Position numbers and translations under genes: made by a program. The notes under the pieces are model-generated. The model was not told the origin of the DNA and searched no databases. It saw only the letters and a list, made by a program, of their open reading frames with translations. Shown piece by piece: positions 44,168 to 53,087 of a stretch of 64,000 bases of DNA. How positions within the stretch are numbered: the stretch's first letter is position 1; each line of letters opens with the position of its first letter. This stretch comes from Streptosporangiaceae bacterium NEAU-GS5. GTDB lineage: Bacteria; Actinomycetota; Actinomycetes; Streptosporangiales; Streptosporangiaceae. The stretch is from NCBI GenBank assembly GCA_017592665.1, contig JAGFNW010000010.1, positions 62,001-126,000 on the forward strand. The letters are read 5' to 3'.

Positions 44168-47100
44168 GTGACACTGGCGCGTCCCGTGGCAGGCCCCACG
44201 GTCGATCACATGGTCATCCACGCGGCATGGACGGGGCACGCCCTCGCCCTCTGGGCCGAGACGTCCACCGGACCCTTGACCGCCCTATCCTCCCTATCAG
44301 CCCCACCCGCCCCACCCGCCCACCTGGCAGCCACGGCCCCGGCATCGTCGCCATCCGACCCATCCCCCGCCCCGTCCGCACCATCGCGCCGGTCACCCGC
44401 CACGCGGTCACCGTCCCACCCGGCCGCCCGCCACCACCCCTACGCCGCCGAGGCCACCGCGATCGCGGAAACCCTCCGCGAGTGGGGCTGGGCCGCGCCA
44501 CCCGGCACAGCCGCGCCACCCACCCCCGGCACGGTCGCGCCACCCACCCCCGGCACGGTCGCGCTGCTTCTCCCCGGGTCGGCGACGGGGCCGCTGGCCT
44601 CCCCCGAGTTCCGCGCGGCCGAATTCCGCGATGCCGACGACCGGGTCCGGCGGCCGAGGCTGGGCACCTGGCAGGCGCCCGCGCTGGCCTACTCACCCGC
44701 CGCCGTCCTCGACCTGCTGGCGGCCGTTCGCCTCGAAGCACGCGAAGAGGCCGGAGCCTCGCTGCGCTACCTCGCTCTGGTCGCCACCTGGGCGCGCGAC
44801 CTGGTTCGCAGGGGCCGTGTGCTACCGCAACTGGTAGGCGGCGAGCCCTATGAGGCCCGGTGGCAGCCGATCATCACCGGAGCCGACGCCGTGCGGTTCC
44901 GCGAGCTCGCGGCGGCCATGCCACCCGTCTTCCGCGCCGCCGATCGCGAACGGCCCTCCGCCGAAGTGCTGCGCCAGCTCACCGACGCGCTGTGCGACGC
45001 GGCCGTCCGGCGCTCGTTCCCCGAGCGACTGCTCGGCGGCCACCGGCCCGGCCCGCGCGGCCCGCTGGCCGACCGATGGATGGTCGCGCTCACCGGCGAC
45101 GACCCGACCCTCCCCCAGGCCGACGGCGCCACGGACGCCGAGCCCCTCGCACGTCAGCTCCGCGAGTGGTACGACGCCGCCCACGAGCTCGACGGCCCCG
45201 TCCGCGTCTACTTCCGCCTCACCGAACCCCCGCGCCCCCTCCACTACGCCCCAGAAAACGACAGGTCACCCGCCCTCGGCGCCTCAGAGGGCGGTGTGCG
45301 ATCGGGCGGCGAGGGTGTCCTGGGGGCTGATGAGCCGGGCGTCGGCGATGAGCTGGGGTGGCGGCTGGACTTTGGGTTGCAGCCGGCCGACGATCCGAGC
45401 CTCCACTTGCCGGCTGACCGTGTCTGGGCGGGCGACAGCGCCCCCGGGCTGCCGTCGCGCCCCGACGAGGCCCTGCTCGCCGGGCTCGGCCGGGCCGTAC
45501 GGCTTTATCCGGCGCTCGATCGGGCCCTAGACGAAGCCCGGCCCTGTCAGATGGAGCTGACCACGGCCGAAGCGTTCGCCTTCCTCAGGCAAGCGGCCCC
45601 GCTCCTGACCGCCGCCGGTTTCGGCGTCCAGCTCCCCGCCTGGGCCGGCCGCGCCCGCCTCGGCCTCAAGCTGACCACCCGTTCCCGCAAGGCGGGGCCC
45701 GGCGCCGCGACCGACCAGGGCTTCGGCCTCAGCCAGCTGGTCGACTTCCGCATCGACCTCGCCGTCGGCGACAGCACCATCAGCGAAGACGAGCTCGCCG
45801 AGCTGGCCCGGCTGAAGGTCCCGCTCGTACGCGTGCGCGGCCAGTGGGTCGAGCTCGACGACCGCCAGCTCAAAGCCGCGCTCCGCGCCATCGAAGGCCG
45901 CCGCGACGGCGAGATGACCGTCGCCGAAGTCCTCCAAGAAGTCGTCGAAGGCGGAGACGACGAACTCCCGCTCATCGACGTCGACGCCGACGGCCCCCTC
46001 GGCGACCTGCTGTCCGGCGAGGCCGATCGCCGCCTCACTCCGATCGCCACGCCCGCCGACTTCAACGGCGCCCTCCGCCCCTACCAGGAGCGCGGCCTAT
46101 CCTGGCTCACCTTCCTGTCCTCTTTGGGGCTGGGCGGCATCCTTGCCGACGACATGGGCTTGGGTAAGACGGCCCAGACCTTGGCGTTGGTGCTCGGGGA
46201 TCAAGCTGCATCGGATCAGGGGCCGACGCTGCTGGTGTGCCCGATGTCGCTGGTGGGCAACTGGCAGCGGGAGGCGGCGCGGTTCGCGCCGTCGCTTCGG
46301 GTGTATGTGCATCATGGGGCCTCGCGCCGTAAAGGCGAGGAGTTCACCCAGGCGGTGGCCGAGAGCGATCTGGTGATCACCACGTACGGCACGGCGCTCC
46401 GTGACCTGACGGCGCTGCGCGAGGTGGCGTGGCGGCGGGTGGTGTGCGACGAGGCGCAGGCGATCAAGAACAGCGCCGCCCGGCAGGCCCAGGCCGTACG
46501 GTCGATCGGGGCGACGACCCGGCTGGCGCTGACGGGAACGCCGGTGGAGAACCATCTCGCCGAGCTGTGGTCGATCATGGAGTTCTGCAACCCCGGGCTG
46601 CTCGGCCCCGCGAAACGCTTCCGCGAGCGCTACCAGGAGCCGATCGAGCGGCGCGCCGACGAGACGGCCACGTCGGCGCTCAAGCGGGCGACGGCGCCGT
46701 TCGTGCTGCGACGGGTGAAGACCGACAAGACGATCATCTCGGATCTGCCGGAGAAGATGGAGATGAAGGTCTGGTGCACGCTGACGGCGGAGCAGGCGAC
46801 CCTCTACCAGGCCGTGGTCGACGACATGATGTCGGTGATCGAGAGCACCGAGGGCATCGAGCGCCGGGGCAACGTGCTGGCCGCGATGGCGAAACTCAAA
46901 CAGGTGTGCAATCACCCGGCGCATCTGCTGAAGGACGGGTCGCGGCTGCCGGGCCGGTCAGGGAAACTGGCCCGGCTCGAGGAGCTGGCCGCGGAGATCG
47001 TCGAGGAGGGCGACAAGGCGCTGGTCTTCACGCAGTACGCGGAGTTCGGGTCGATGCTGCAGCCTTATCTGGCGGCGCATCTGGGCCGTCCCGTGCTGTG

Positions 47101-47494
47101 GCTGCACGGCGGGCTGTCGAAGACGCGGCGTGACGAGCTCGTCGACCGCTTCCAGGAGGACGACGAGCCGATGGTGTTCCTGCTGTCGCTGAAGGCGGCC
47201 GGCACCGGCCTCAACCTCACCGCCGCCAATCACGTGATCCACGTCGACCGCTGGTGGAATCCGGCCGTGGAAAACCAGGCGACCGACCGCGCCTTCCGGA
47301 TCGGGCAGACCAAGAACGTGCAGGTCAGGAAGTTCATCTGCGTGGGCACGCTCGAAGAGCGGATCGACGAGATGATCGAGCGCAAGCAGGCGCTGGCGCA
47401 GCGGGTCGTGGGCACCGGCGAAGACTGGCTCGGCGACCTGTCCACGGCCGAGTTGCGCGAGCTCTTCCAGCTCAGCCCCGAGGCCGTGTCATGA
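44168..47494 (+). CDS. SNF2-family DEAD/DEAH helicase
   Basis: 1108 aa from a GTG. The N-terminal ~600 residues are a helicase-associated region (DUF3670-like: PLLTAAGFGVQLPAWAG, VDFRIDLAVGD, QWVELD). The SNF2 ATPase begins at LRPYQERGLSWL, with Walker A DDMGLGKTAQT (~residue 660), DEAQ box VCDEAQAIKNS (~762) and LTGTPVENHLAELWS. Helicase-C ends with AAGTGLNLTAANHVIHVDRWWNPAVE. It remodels DNA-protein complexes, perhaps in repair or defence. An in-frame low-complexity stretch with two 24-bp repeats lies at 44513-44560. It is paired with the SWIM gene downstream. Confidence 0.95.
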   Translation: MTLARPVAGPTVDHMVIHAAWTGHALALWAETSTGPLTALSSLSAPPAPPAHLAATAPASSPSDPSPAPSAPSRRSPATRSPSHPAARHHPYAAEATAIAETLREWGWAAPPGTAAPPTPGTVAPPTPGTVALLLPGSATGPLASPEFRAAEFRDADDRVRRPRLGTWQAPALAYSPAAVLDLLAAVRLEAREEAGASLRYLALVATWARDLVRRGRVLPQLVGGEPYEARWQPIITGADAVRFRELAAAMPPVFRAADRERPSAEVLRQLTDALCDAAVRRSFPERLLGGHRPGPRGPLADRWMVALTGDDPTLPQADGATDAEPLARQLREWYDAAHELDGPVRVYFRLTEPPRPLHYAPENDRSPALGASEGGVRSGGEGVLGADEPGVGDELGWRLDFGLQPADDPSLHLPADRVWAGDSAPGLPSRPDEALLAGLGRAVRLYPALDRALDEARPCQMELTTAEAFAFLRQAAPLLTAAGFGVQLPAWAGRARLGLKLTTRSRKAGPGAATDQGFGLSQLVDFRIDLAVGDSTISEDELAELARLKVPLVRVRGQWVELDDRQLKAALRAIEGRRDGEMTVAEVLQEVVEGGDDELPLIDVDADGPLGDLLSGEADRRLTPIATPADFNGALRPYQERGLSWLTFLSSLGLGGILADDMGLGKTAQTLALVLGDQAASDQGPTLLVCPMSLVGNWQREAARFAPSLRVYVHHGASRRKGEEFTQAVAESDLVITTYGTALRDLTALREVAWRRVVCDEAQAIKNSAARQAQAVRSIGATTRLALTGTPVENHLAELWSIMEFCNPGLLGPAKRFRERYQEPIERRADETATSALKRATAPFVLRRVKTDKTIISDLPEKMEMKVWCTLTAEQATLYQAVVDDMMSVIESTEGIERRGNVLAAMAKLKQVCNHPAHLLKDGSRLPGRSGKLARLEELAAEIVEEGDKALVFTQYAEFGSMLQPYLAAHLGRPVLWLHGGLSKTRRDELVDRFQEDDEPMVFLLSLKAAGTGLNLTAANHVIHVDRWWNPAVENQATDRAFRIGQTKNVQVRKFICVGTLEERIDEMIERKQALAQRVVGTGEDWLGDLSTAELRELFQLSPEAVS
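44513..44560 (+). repeat. 24-bp direct repeat in the SNF2 N-terminus
   Basis: Two exact copies (44513-44536 and 44537-44560), in frame, encode APPTPGTV twice in a Pro-rich linker. Confidence 0.85.
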
Positions 47495-47540
47495 GGCGCC
47501 GTGTCATGAGGCGCCGTGTCATGAGGCGCCGTGTCATGAG
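47486..47540 (+). repeat. 15-bp tandem repeat at the SNF2-SWIM junction
   Basis: GTGTCATGAGGCGCC occurs three times in full (47486, 47501, 47516) and once in part (from 47531). Each unit carries ATGA, so each supplies a stop in one frame and a start in another. The first ATGA is the SNF2 stop codon. Confidence 0.9.
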
Positions 47541-47601
47541 GTCACGACGGGCTGCGGCCGCTGCGTGGCGGGGGGTGGATCGTGTCGTCATGGTGGGCTG
47601 A
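47491..47601 (+). CDS. Arg-rich leader-like peptide encoded by the 15-bp repeats
   Basis: A 36-aa frame starts at the ATG overlapping the SNF2 stop (ATGA) and reads MRRRV three times, then MRSRRAAAAAWRGVDRVVMVG. It overlaps the GTG start of the SWIM gene. Ribosomes finishing SNF2 could re-initiate here and be passed to SWIM. No homologue is known to me; it may be untranslated. Confidence 0.35.
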   Translation: MRRRVMRRRVMRRRVMRSRRAAAAAWRGVDRVVMVG

Positions 47602-48589
47602 AGGGGGCGGGAAGCCGATCCCGGTTGAGGATGGGCTCCGGGCGCGGACCCAGCGCGGCCGGATCGGGCAGCGGTGGTGGTCGCGGCGGTTCACCGACAT
47701 CCTGGAGCGGCAGTGCGATCCCGGGCGCCTGGCCCGTGGCCGGTCGTACGCGCGGAAGGGGCAGGTCGTCTCGCTCGACGTCTCCCCTGGTCTCGTCGGC
47801 GCGCCGGTCCAGGGTTCGCGCCCGGAGCCGTATCAGGTGAGCCTTCGCATCGACGCGTACGGCCCGGCCGAATGGGCCACCCTGATCGAGGCGGTCGGGG
47901 CGCGGGCCGTATATCGGGCCAAGCTGCTGGCCGGAGAGATGCCGCCCGAGTTGGAAGAGGTCTTCGCGGAGACCGGGCTGCCGCTGTTCCCTGAAGGCAC
48001 GCTCGACATGGCCTGCACCTGCCCTGATTGGGCGGCGGGGGGTGGGCGGGGACGGCCGTGCAAGCATTTGTCGGCTGTGCTCTATCTGCTGGCCGAGGCG
48101 TTCGACGACGATCCGTTTCTGGTCCTGGCGTGGCGAGGGATGGAGAAGGAGCCCCTGCTGGAGGCCCTCCGTGCCGGCGGGGCCGGGTCCGGTGGCGCTG
48201 CGGCGCCCGCCGTCCCACGCCCGCTGGAGGTGACCGACGTGCCGTTCGCGGAGCGGATGACGTCGTTCTATGAGGCCGGTGCCTCCCTGTCGCGGCTGCG
48301 TGAGCCGGTGCACGCGCCGGACGCGCCGCCCGATCTGCTGCTCCGGGCGCTGGGCGTGCCCAATGTGAAGGTCCGGCACATCCCGCTGGGCGACCTGCTC
48401 CGGCCGGCCTATCGCCGCCTGGCCGCGGGGTCCGACGAGGCCCCGCCAGAAGACGAGGTCCCGCCAGAAGGCGGCCCCCCAGCAGAAGACGGCGCCCCGC
48501 CAGAAGACGACCCCCCAGGAGAAAACGAGGCCGCGGAAGAGAACGGGCTCCCGGAGGAGACGGCCGAGGCGGCGGAAAGCGGGGGCTGA
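47582..48589 (+). CDS. SWIM zinc-finger protein
   Basis: 335 aa from a GTG preceded by a G-run. The SWIM motif CxCx(n)CxH is CTCPDWAAGGGRGRPCKH (residues ~143-160), preceded by the typical RFTDILERQCDPGRLARGRSYARKG entry seen as RQCDPGRLARGRSYA. SWIM domains bind DNA or protein and were first noticed next to SNF2 ATPases (Makarova, Aravind and Koonin). The last ~50 residues are an acidic Pro/Glu tail made of 18-bp repeats, which is also the antisense of the convergent gene's tail. Confidence 0.92.
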   Translation: MSSWWAEGGGKPIPVEDGLRARTQRGRIGQRWWSRRFTDILERQCDPGRLARGRSYARKGQVVSLDVSPGLVGAPVQGSRPEPYQVSLRIDAYGPAEWATLIEAVGARAVYRAKLLAGEMPPELEEVFAETGLPLFPEGTLDMACTCPDWAAGGGRGRPCKHLSAVLYLLAEAFDDDPFLVLAWRGMEKEPLLEALRAGGAGSGGAAAPAVPRPLEVTDVPFAERMTSFYEAGASLSRLREPVHAPDAPPDLLLRALGVPNVKVRHIPLGDLLRPAYRRLAAGSDEAPPEDEVPPEGGPPAEDGAPPEDDPPGENEAAEENGLPEETAEAAESGG

Positions 48590-50277
48590 CCGCGGCGTTC
48601 GGCACGGGTGAGCAGGACCTGCGCGTAACGGCCGTCGAGCCGGGCCCGGATCTGCTGCCAGATCCGGCGCAGCCACGTCACGGTCTCCTCGCCGCGGTCG
48701 GCCAGGCCGAGCACGGCGTCGCGGACGATGCCGGGGCCGCGCATCCAGGTCTCGTCCATGGCGTTGGACACCACGGCTCTGACCTGTTCGGCCGCGTTGG
48801 CACCGTGCCGGCGCAGTTTCTCCTTGTTCTCATCGGCCAGTTGCCGTCCGGCGGCGTCGGCGCCGCGCGTGAGCAGCAGCGCGGAGACGATGGCGGCGCG
48901 GGTGGCGATCTCTTCGCGGCGGCCGTTGAGCGCGTTGTCGCGCTGGTCGCGCCACCAGCCGATCCAGGAGGGGCCGCCGCGCCGCAGCGACGACAGGCCG
49001 ATCAGGCGGAGCCGCCTTCGATGGCGGCGGATGGACGACGGGTCGAGGGTCAGCTCGACGGCCGCGGCGACGCCGCTGTTCCAGTCGCGTTCGGCGACCC
49101 GTCCTGCGACGTCGCGCATCCGATCGAGAACCACCCGCACCTCGTCCAGGATGATCGGGACCTCGGCGTCGACGCGGGTCAACTGCGCACAGTCACCGCC
49201 CGGCCCCTGGACGAGGCATTCGGCGTGGATGCAGCGGTGGCGGGCCGCGTAGGCCAGGACTCCGGCGGCCAGGGCTTCGGCCAGGACGATGTGGCCGGTC
49301 GCGCCGCCACGGGCGAGGTCGGTGAGGCCTTCCGCGTCGACGGCGAAGCCGCGGTAGCGGGGCCGCTCGCCTCCAGTGAAGGTGGCGGAGAGTGCGGCGA
49401 CGAGGATGGCGGGCGGTTCGGCCAGCCATGCGCGGTCGAATCGGGTGTCCCGTACGTCCATGTCGAGCCAGTTGCCCAGCAGCACGTCGCCGCCTTCGGC
49501 GAGCCACGTCTCAGCCGCGCCGGGCCGGGCGGCGAGGTCGACGGCCAGGTCGGCAGGGGTGGCGTGACCGCGTCCCAGGGCGGCGATGGACGCGTGGTCC
49601 CGGACCGGCGGCACGACCGGGTCCTTGCCGGCGAGCCAGGCGGCGACGTCGTCGGCGTCCCAGCGCTCGGCGTCATCCGGCGTGCGAAGGCCCGAACGGA
49701 GCGCCTCCCACCGCTCTCCCTTCACGCCCAGCTGCTCGATCACCGTGCCGAGGGCCCACCAGGTCGCCGGGTCGCCGTCTTCTCCGCGTACGGCCTCAGG
49801 CGGCGGCGGCTGCGAGCGGCCGTAACGGGTGAGCGCGGGGACGTGCCCGACCCGCAGCACCAGCGGTTCGAACCCGAGGGCCAGCAGGTCGTCGGGGCGG
49901 AAGGCGCCGAGCGGGCGGGATGTGGCGGAACGCCATTCGACGACGCAGGCGACGACGGCCGACACGGCCTCCGTGGCCCGCTCCGGAGTCCAGGGCTGCC
50001 CGTTGAGCAGGGCGCCGAGCGTGCCGGCCGGCACGTACTCCTGGACGAGCCAGGCGACGCGGTCGGCGGCGCCGGCATCGCCCTCGAGGACACCGGGGAT
50101 CGAGGGCAGGATCGACTCGTCCAGCCGCGCGCCCGGGTGATAGATCCGCAGCGTGACCGGCTCCCCCGGGCCCGATCTCGGGCGCGCGAGGTAGAGGTCG
50201 CTGTCGTCGTCCTGCAGCAGCAGGCGTTCGATGGCGTAGCGCCGACGCAGCGTGAACGGTACAAGCGAAACCGTCAT
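48409..50277 (-). CDS. Pseudokinase-like protein convergent with the SNF2-SWIM pair
   Basis: 622 aa from the ATG at 50277; the frame is open 36 codons further and the start is uncertain. Residues ~10-200 follow a protein-kinase plan. There is RRYAIERLLLQ (glycine-loop area without glycines), VTLRIYHPG (Arg where the ATP-site Lys belongs), VQEYVPAGTLGALL (hinge), GAFRPDDLLALG in place of HRDxKPxN, RVGH in place of DFG, and DPATWWALG (helix F). Catalytic residues are missing. The C-terminal ~400 residues match nothing I know. The last 181 bp overlap the SWIM gene antiparallel. Confidence 0.75.
   Translation of the reverse strand: MTVSLVPFTLRRRYAIERLLLQDDDSDLYLARPRSGPGEPVTLRIYHPGARLDESILPSIPGVLEGDAGAADRVAWLVQEYVPAGTLGALLNGQPWTPERATEAVSAVVACVVEWRSATSRPLGAFRPDDLLALGFEPLVLRVGHVPALTRYGRSQPPPPEAVRGEDGDPATWWALGTVIEQLGVKGERWEALRSGLRTPDDAERWDADDVAAWLAGKDPVVPPVRDHASIAALGRGHATPADLAVDLAARPGAAETWLAEGGDVLLGNWLDMDVRDTRFDRAWLAEPPAILVAALSATFTGGERPRYRGFAVDAEGLTDLARGGATGHIVLAEALAAGVLAYAARHRCIHAECLVQGPGGDCAQLTRVDAEVPIILDEVRVVLDRMRDVAGRVAERDWNSGVAAAVELTLDPSSIRRHRRRLRLIGLSSLRRGGPSWIGWWRDQRDNALNGRREEIATRAAIVSALLLTRGADAAGRQLADENKEKLRRHGANAAEQVRAVVSNAMDETWMRGPGIVRDAVLGLADRGEETVTWLRRIWQQIRARLDGRYAQVLLTRAERRGQPPLSAASAVSSGSPFSSAASFSPGGSSSGGAPSSAGGPPSGGTSSSGGASSDPAARRR
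48442..48531. repeat. 18-bp tandem repeat translated on both strands
   Basis: Five units start at 48442, 48460, 48478, 48496 and 48514. On the plus strand they encode PPEDEV, PPEGGP, PAEDGA, PPEDDP and PGENEA (SWIM tail). On the minus strand they give Ser/Gly hexapeptides (for example SGGTSS, SGGASS) in the tail of the pseudokinase-like protein. Confidence 0.88.
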
Positions 50278-50422
50278 AAGAACGGCAACGACCAATCCCC
50301 CCAAAGGGTTCCGCGCTACGTGATCTGCCGGCCACCCCGGGCACCATCGGTCACCAAATGCAATCATCGCGTTACAGTAAGTCACGAACCCAAACGCTTA
50401 TGCGGGCGACGAAAGGTCACTC

Positions 50423-51478
50423 ATGCCGCAATTCATGCGCGCGCTCGTAGCCGGCAAGGTCGGCGAGCCGGCCGACGTCCTGCGGCTGGAATCCCGGCCC
50501 GTTCCCACGCCGGAAGCCGGTCAGGCGTTGATCCGTGTGAAGGCGACGCCGATCCACGCCAGTGATCTGCACGTGCTGCGTGGCCGCTACGGCTTCCGCC
50601 CCGAGTTCCCCACCGTCGGCGGTCACATGGAATGCGTGGGCCACATCGAGGCCCTGGGCCCGGACACCGAAGGAGTGACGATCGGCGAGCGTGTGGTGGT
50701 CGTCGCGGTCCCGGCGATACCCCGGCCCCATGTGGCCGGCACGTGGCAGGAATATCTTGTCGCCGATGCCCGGAGGCTTCTGCCGGTCCCCGACCGGCTG
50801 AGCGACTCCACTGCCTGTCAGCTCGCCGTCAACCCGATGACAGCGTTGCTCCTCGTGACTCGCGAACTCGACGTCGGGCCGGGTGAGTTGCTGTTGCAGA
50901 CGGCCGCGGGCTCCACGGTCGGCCGGCTCATCATCCAGCTGTCCAGGTATCTGGGCATTCGCACGATCAACGTCGTGCGGCGGCGCGATGCCGTCGAGGA
51001 GATCAAAGCGCTGGGTGGTGACGAGGTCGTCTGCACGGAGGACGAAGACCTGGTGCGGCGTGTGGCCGAGTTGGCAGGACCGGCCGGTGTGCGCAAGGCC
51101 GCCGACTGTGTCGCGGGCCAGGTGGGCGCCCAGGTGTCCCAGGCACTGGCTCCCGGCGGAGAGGTCGTGGTCTACGGCGCGCTCTCCACCCATCGGCAGA
51201 CCGACCCGGCAGCGCTGACGATCCCACTGCAGGCACGCTCGGTCATCTATGAGACCAAGGCGGTCCGTGGCTTCTGGCTGAACCGGTGGCTCGGCGCGGC
51301 CTCGCCTGAGGATGCGCTGCGCGCGCTGTCCCAGGTCCGCGGTCTCGTCGCCGATGGGGTGCTGAGCATCCCCGAGGGCCGGCCCTTCCCACTCGAACGC
51401 TTCGCCGACGCCATCTCGCTCGCCGAAACACCCGCGCATGGCGCCAAACCACTCTTCGTCTTCGACGAGGGCGGCTGA
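50423..51478 (+). CDS. MDR-superfamily reductase (2-enoyl thioester reductase/quinone reductase-like)
   Basis: 351 aa. The N-terminal GroES-like domain has HASDLHVLRGRYGFRPEFPTVGGHMECVGHIEALG, seen as RGRYGFRPEFPTVGG then GHIEALG (residues ~55-80). The Rossmann part has TAAGSTVGRLIIQLSRYLG (~173) and NVVRRRD (NADP-binding Arg pair). The structural-zinc Cys cluster is absent, as in MECR/ETR1-type enoyl reductases. It reduces an activated double bond with NADPH. The upstream 50278-50422 holds no other signal. Confidence 0.88.
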   Translation: MPQFMRALVAGKVGEPADVLRLESRPVPTPEAGQALIRVKATPIHASDLHVLRGRYGFRPEFPTVGGHMECVGHIEALGPDTEGVTIGERVVVVAVPAIPRPHVAGTWQEYLVADARRLLPVPDRLSDSTACQLAVNPMTALLLVTRELDVGPGELLLQTAAGSTVGRLIIQLSRYLGIRTINVVRRRDAVEEIKALGGDEVVCTEDEDLVRRVAELAGPAGVRKAADCVAGQVGAQVSQALAPGGEVVVYGALSTHRQTDPAALTIPLQARSVIYETKAVRGFWLNRWLGAASPEDALRALSQVRGLVADGVLSIPEGRPFPLERFADAISLAETPAHGAKPLFVFDEGG

Positions 51479-51482
51479 GCTG

Positions 51483-52424
51483 TCAGGTGTCCATGAAGTC
51501 GGCGGGGACCATGACCCGGACGCCGTTGGGGATGCTCCGGATCGTCAGGGGCGTGGTGAGCCGGACCTCGCCGTCGATGTCGGCGGCCAGCGGCGGAACG
51601 GTCTCCAGCAGCATCTCCGACCCCGTGACGAACGACGCGCCCGCCATGCTGCGCCAGCGCCCGGTGGCGGCGCGGGCCATGGTCTCGGCGAGCAGCCGCA
51701 GCCGCTTGCCCGACCCCAGCTGGTAGGCAACGAGCCGGCGGTTGTCGATGCCGGCGTCGCGGGCGATCTGCCAGCCGCCGTGGAAGCGGCCGTTGGCGAT
51801 GTTGAGCTGGTGGGTGAGCAGCTCGTGCCGCGTGCCGTCCACGGTCAGATAGGCCTTGAACGGCGTGTGCCCGGGCAGAACGGTCAGCGCGGTCATCGGA
51901 TAGGCGGCGCGGCCGATGAGGCGCTTCAGCCACGGCTTGACCGTGCCGGCGACCTCGACCGAGACGCCGAAGCTGACGAGGTTGGCGAACGGCCGGTCAC
52001 CGGCGATCCCGACATCGATGTCGGCGACCTTGCCGCTGGTCAGGACGGCGACCGCGCCGGACAGCGACAGCGGGATGCCGAGGCTGCGGGCGAAGTTGTT
52101 GGTGGTGCCCATCGGCAGCACGCCGAGGGCCACGTCACGGCCGGCGCCGTCGACGTGAAGGTGGCGCAGGGCGCTGCTCAGCGTGCCGTCGCCGCCGCCC
52201 ACCACGAGCAGGTCGGGCTCCCCGGCCAGCGCGTCGTCGAGGATGGACCGCAGCCGCGTCGGGTCGGTGATCCGGTAGAGGTCTCTTGGCGGGAATCCGG
52301 CGGTCCGCAGCTGCCGCAGCGCCTCCCCCAGGTGCCGCCGCCCGCGCCGCGACCGTGTGTTGACCACGATCGCGGTCTTCCGGTTGCGGAGTATCGCCTC
52401 CGTGTGCTCCTGCTTGCTCCGCAC
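51483..52424 (-). CDS. Diacylglycerol/sphingosine-kinase-family lipid kinase
   Basis: 313 aa. The nucleotide-binding signature is VVGGGDGTLSSAL (residues ~73-85), followed by LGVLPMGTTNNFARSLGIP (~102-120). The C-terminal beta domain contains INGEVRL-type sequence DIDGEVRLTTPLTIRSIPNGVRV. It phosphorylates a lipid such as diacylglycerol at the inner membrane. It is convergent with the reductase (4 bp between stops) and lies just after the frd operon, possibly in the same transcript. Confidence 0.92.
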   Translation of the reverse strand: MRSKQEHTEAILRNRKTAIVVNTRSRRGRRHLGEALRQLRTAGFPPRDLYRITDPTRLRSILDDALAGEPDLLVVGGGDGTLSSALRHLHVDGAGRDVALGVLPMGTTNNFARSLGIPLSLSGAVAVLTSGKVADIDVGIAGDRPFANLVSFGVSVEVAGTVKPWLKRLIGRAAYPMTALTVLPGHTPFKAYLTVDGTRHELLTHQLNIANGRFHGGWQIARDAGIDNRRLVAYQLGSGKRLRLLAETMARAATGRWRSMAGASFVTGSEMLLETVPPLAADIDGEVRLTTPLTIRSIPNGVRVMVPADFMDT

Positions 52425-52428
52425 GCCC

Positions 52429-52752
52429 TCATACTAAGGCGATCACCGCCACCACCGTCCCGGCCAGGGCCAGGCCGTACGCCACGGGCGCGAGCAGCCG
52501 GTGTGGCAGCCGCAGCGTCTCGGCGAGCGTGAAGCGGATCCGGTGCGCCGCGTGCGCCAGGCACAGGAAGACCACGATCAGCAGGATCCACCGGGTCCAC
52601 GACGGGAACGCCGGGTCGCCGATCCCGAGCGGGGCCAGCACACCGAAGATCAGCACCAACACCGGCAGGACCAGCGCCGCGATCACCCCGCCGCCGCTGA
52701 ACAGCAGCCACAGATAGGGCTCTGGCGTCCGGCGCTTCGCCTTCGTGGTCAT
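52429..52752 (-). CDS. frdD: Fumarate reductase membrane anchor subunit D
   Basis: 107 aa, three helices: PYLWLLFSGGGVIAALVLPVLVLIF, WILLIVVFLCLAHAAHRIRF and LLAPVAYGLALAGTVVAV. The PEPYLWLLFSGGG start and LAHAAHRIRFTL match FrdD of the E. coli and Mycobacterium type. With FrdC it anchors the FrdAB catalytic pair and binds menaquinone. The start overlaps frdC by 4 bp. Confidence 0.9.
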   Translation of the reverse strand: MTTKAKRRTPEPYLWLLFSGGGVIAALVLPVLVLIFGVLAPLGIGDPAFPSWTRWILLIVVFLCLAHAAHRIRFTLAETLRLPHRLLAPVAYGLALAGTVVAVIALV

Positions 52753-53087
52753 AGGACCACCCACGCGAGGACCAGCGACGCGAACAGCCACAGCCCGTAG
52801 TTCCCGCCGACGATCATGTAGTCGGGCACCCGCCACCCGTCCAGCCGTACGACCGTGGCCTTGGGCGCGAGGCTCAGGAACGTGATCGCGTGGAACACGC
52901 ACGCCGCCAGCGCGATCAGATTGATTGGGACGAGCCAGACGGGGATCTCGTTGCCCTTCGCCGCGTACACCAGCAGCAGCGCCGACCACGCGACCCCGAC
53001 GCTGGTGAACTCGCGCAGCACGAACACGAAGTACGACCGGCGGCGGGTCCACCACAGCCGGTCGACCGGCGGCGTGTAGTACGTCAT
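52749..53087 (-). CDS. frdC: Fumarate reductase membrane anchor subunit C
   Basis: 112 aa, three helices. [23 protein letters not shown] contains the FrdC Glu-Phe-Thr segment near the quinone site, and the [16 protein letters not shown] loop follows. As in type-D quinol:fumarate reductases no heme-ligand His pair is evident. The ATG overlaps the end of frdB by 4 bp. It transfers electrons from menaquinol to FrdB. Confidence 0.9.
   Translation of the reverse strand: MTYYTPPVDRLWWTRRRSYFVFVLREFTSVGVAWSALLLVYAAKGNEIPVWLVPINLIALAACVFHAITFLSLAPKATVVRLDGWRVPDYMIVGGNYGLWLFASLVLAWVVL

Noticed and set aside
47486-47540. CRISPR array
   Set aside because: The repeats are 15 bp, directly adjacent without spacers, and no cas genes are present.
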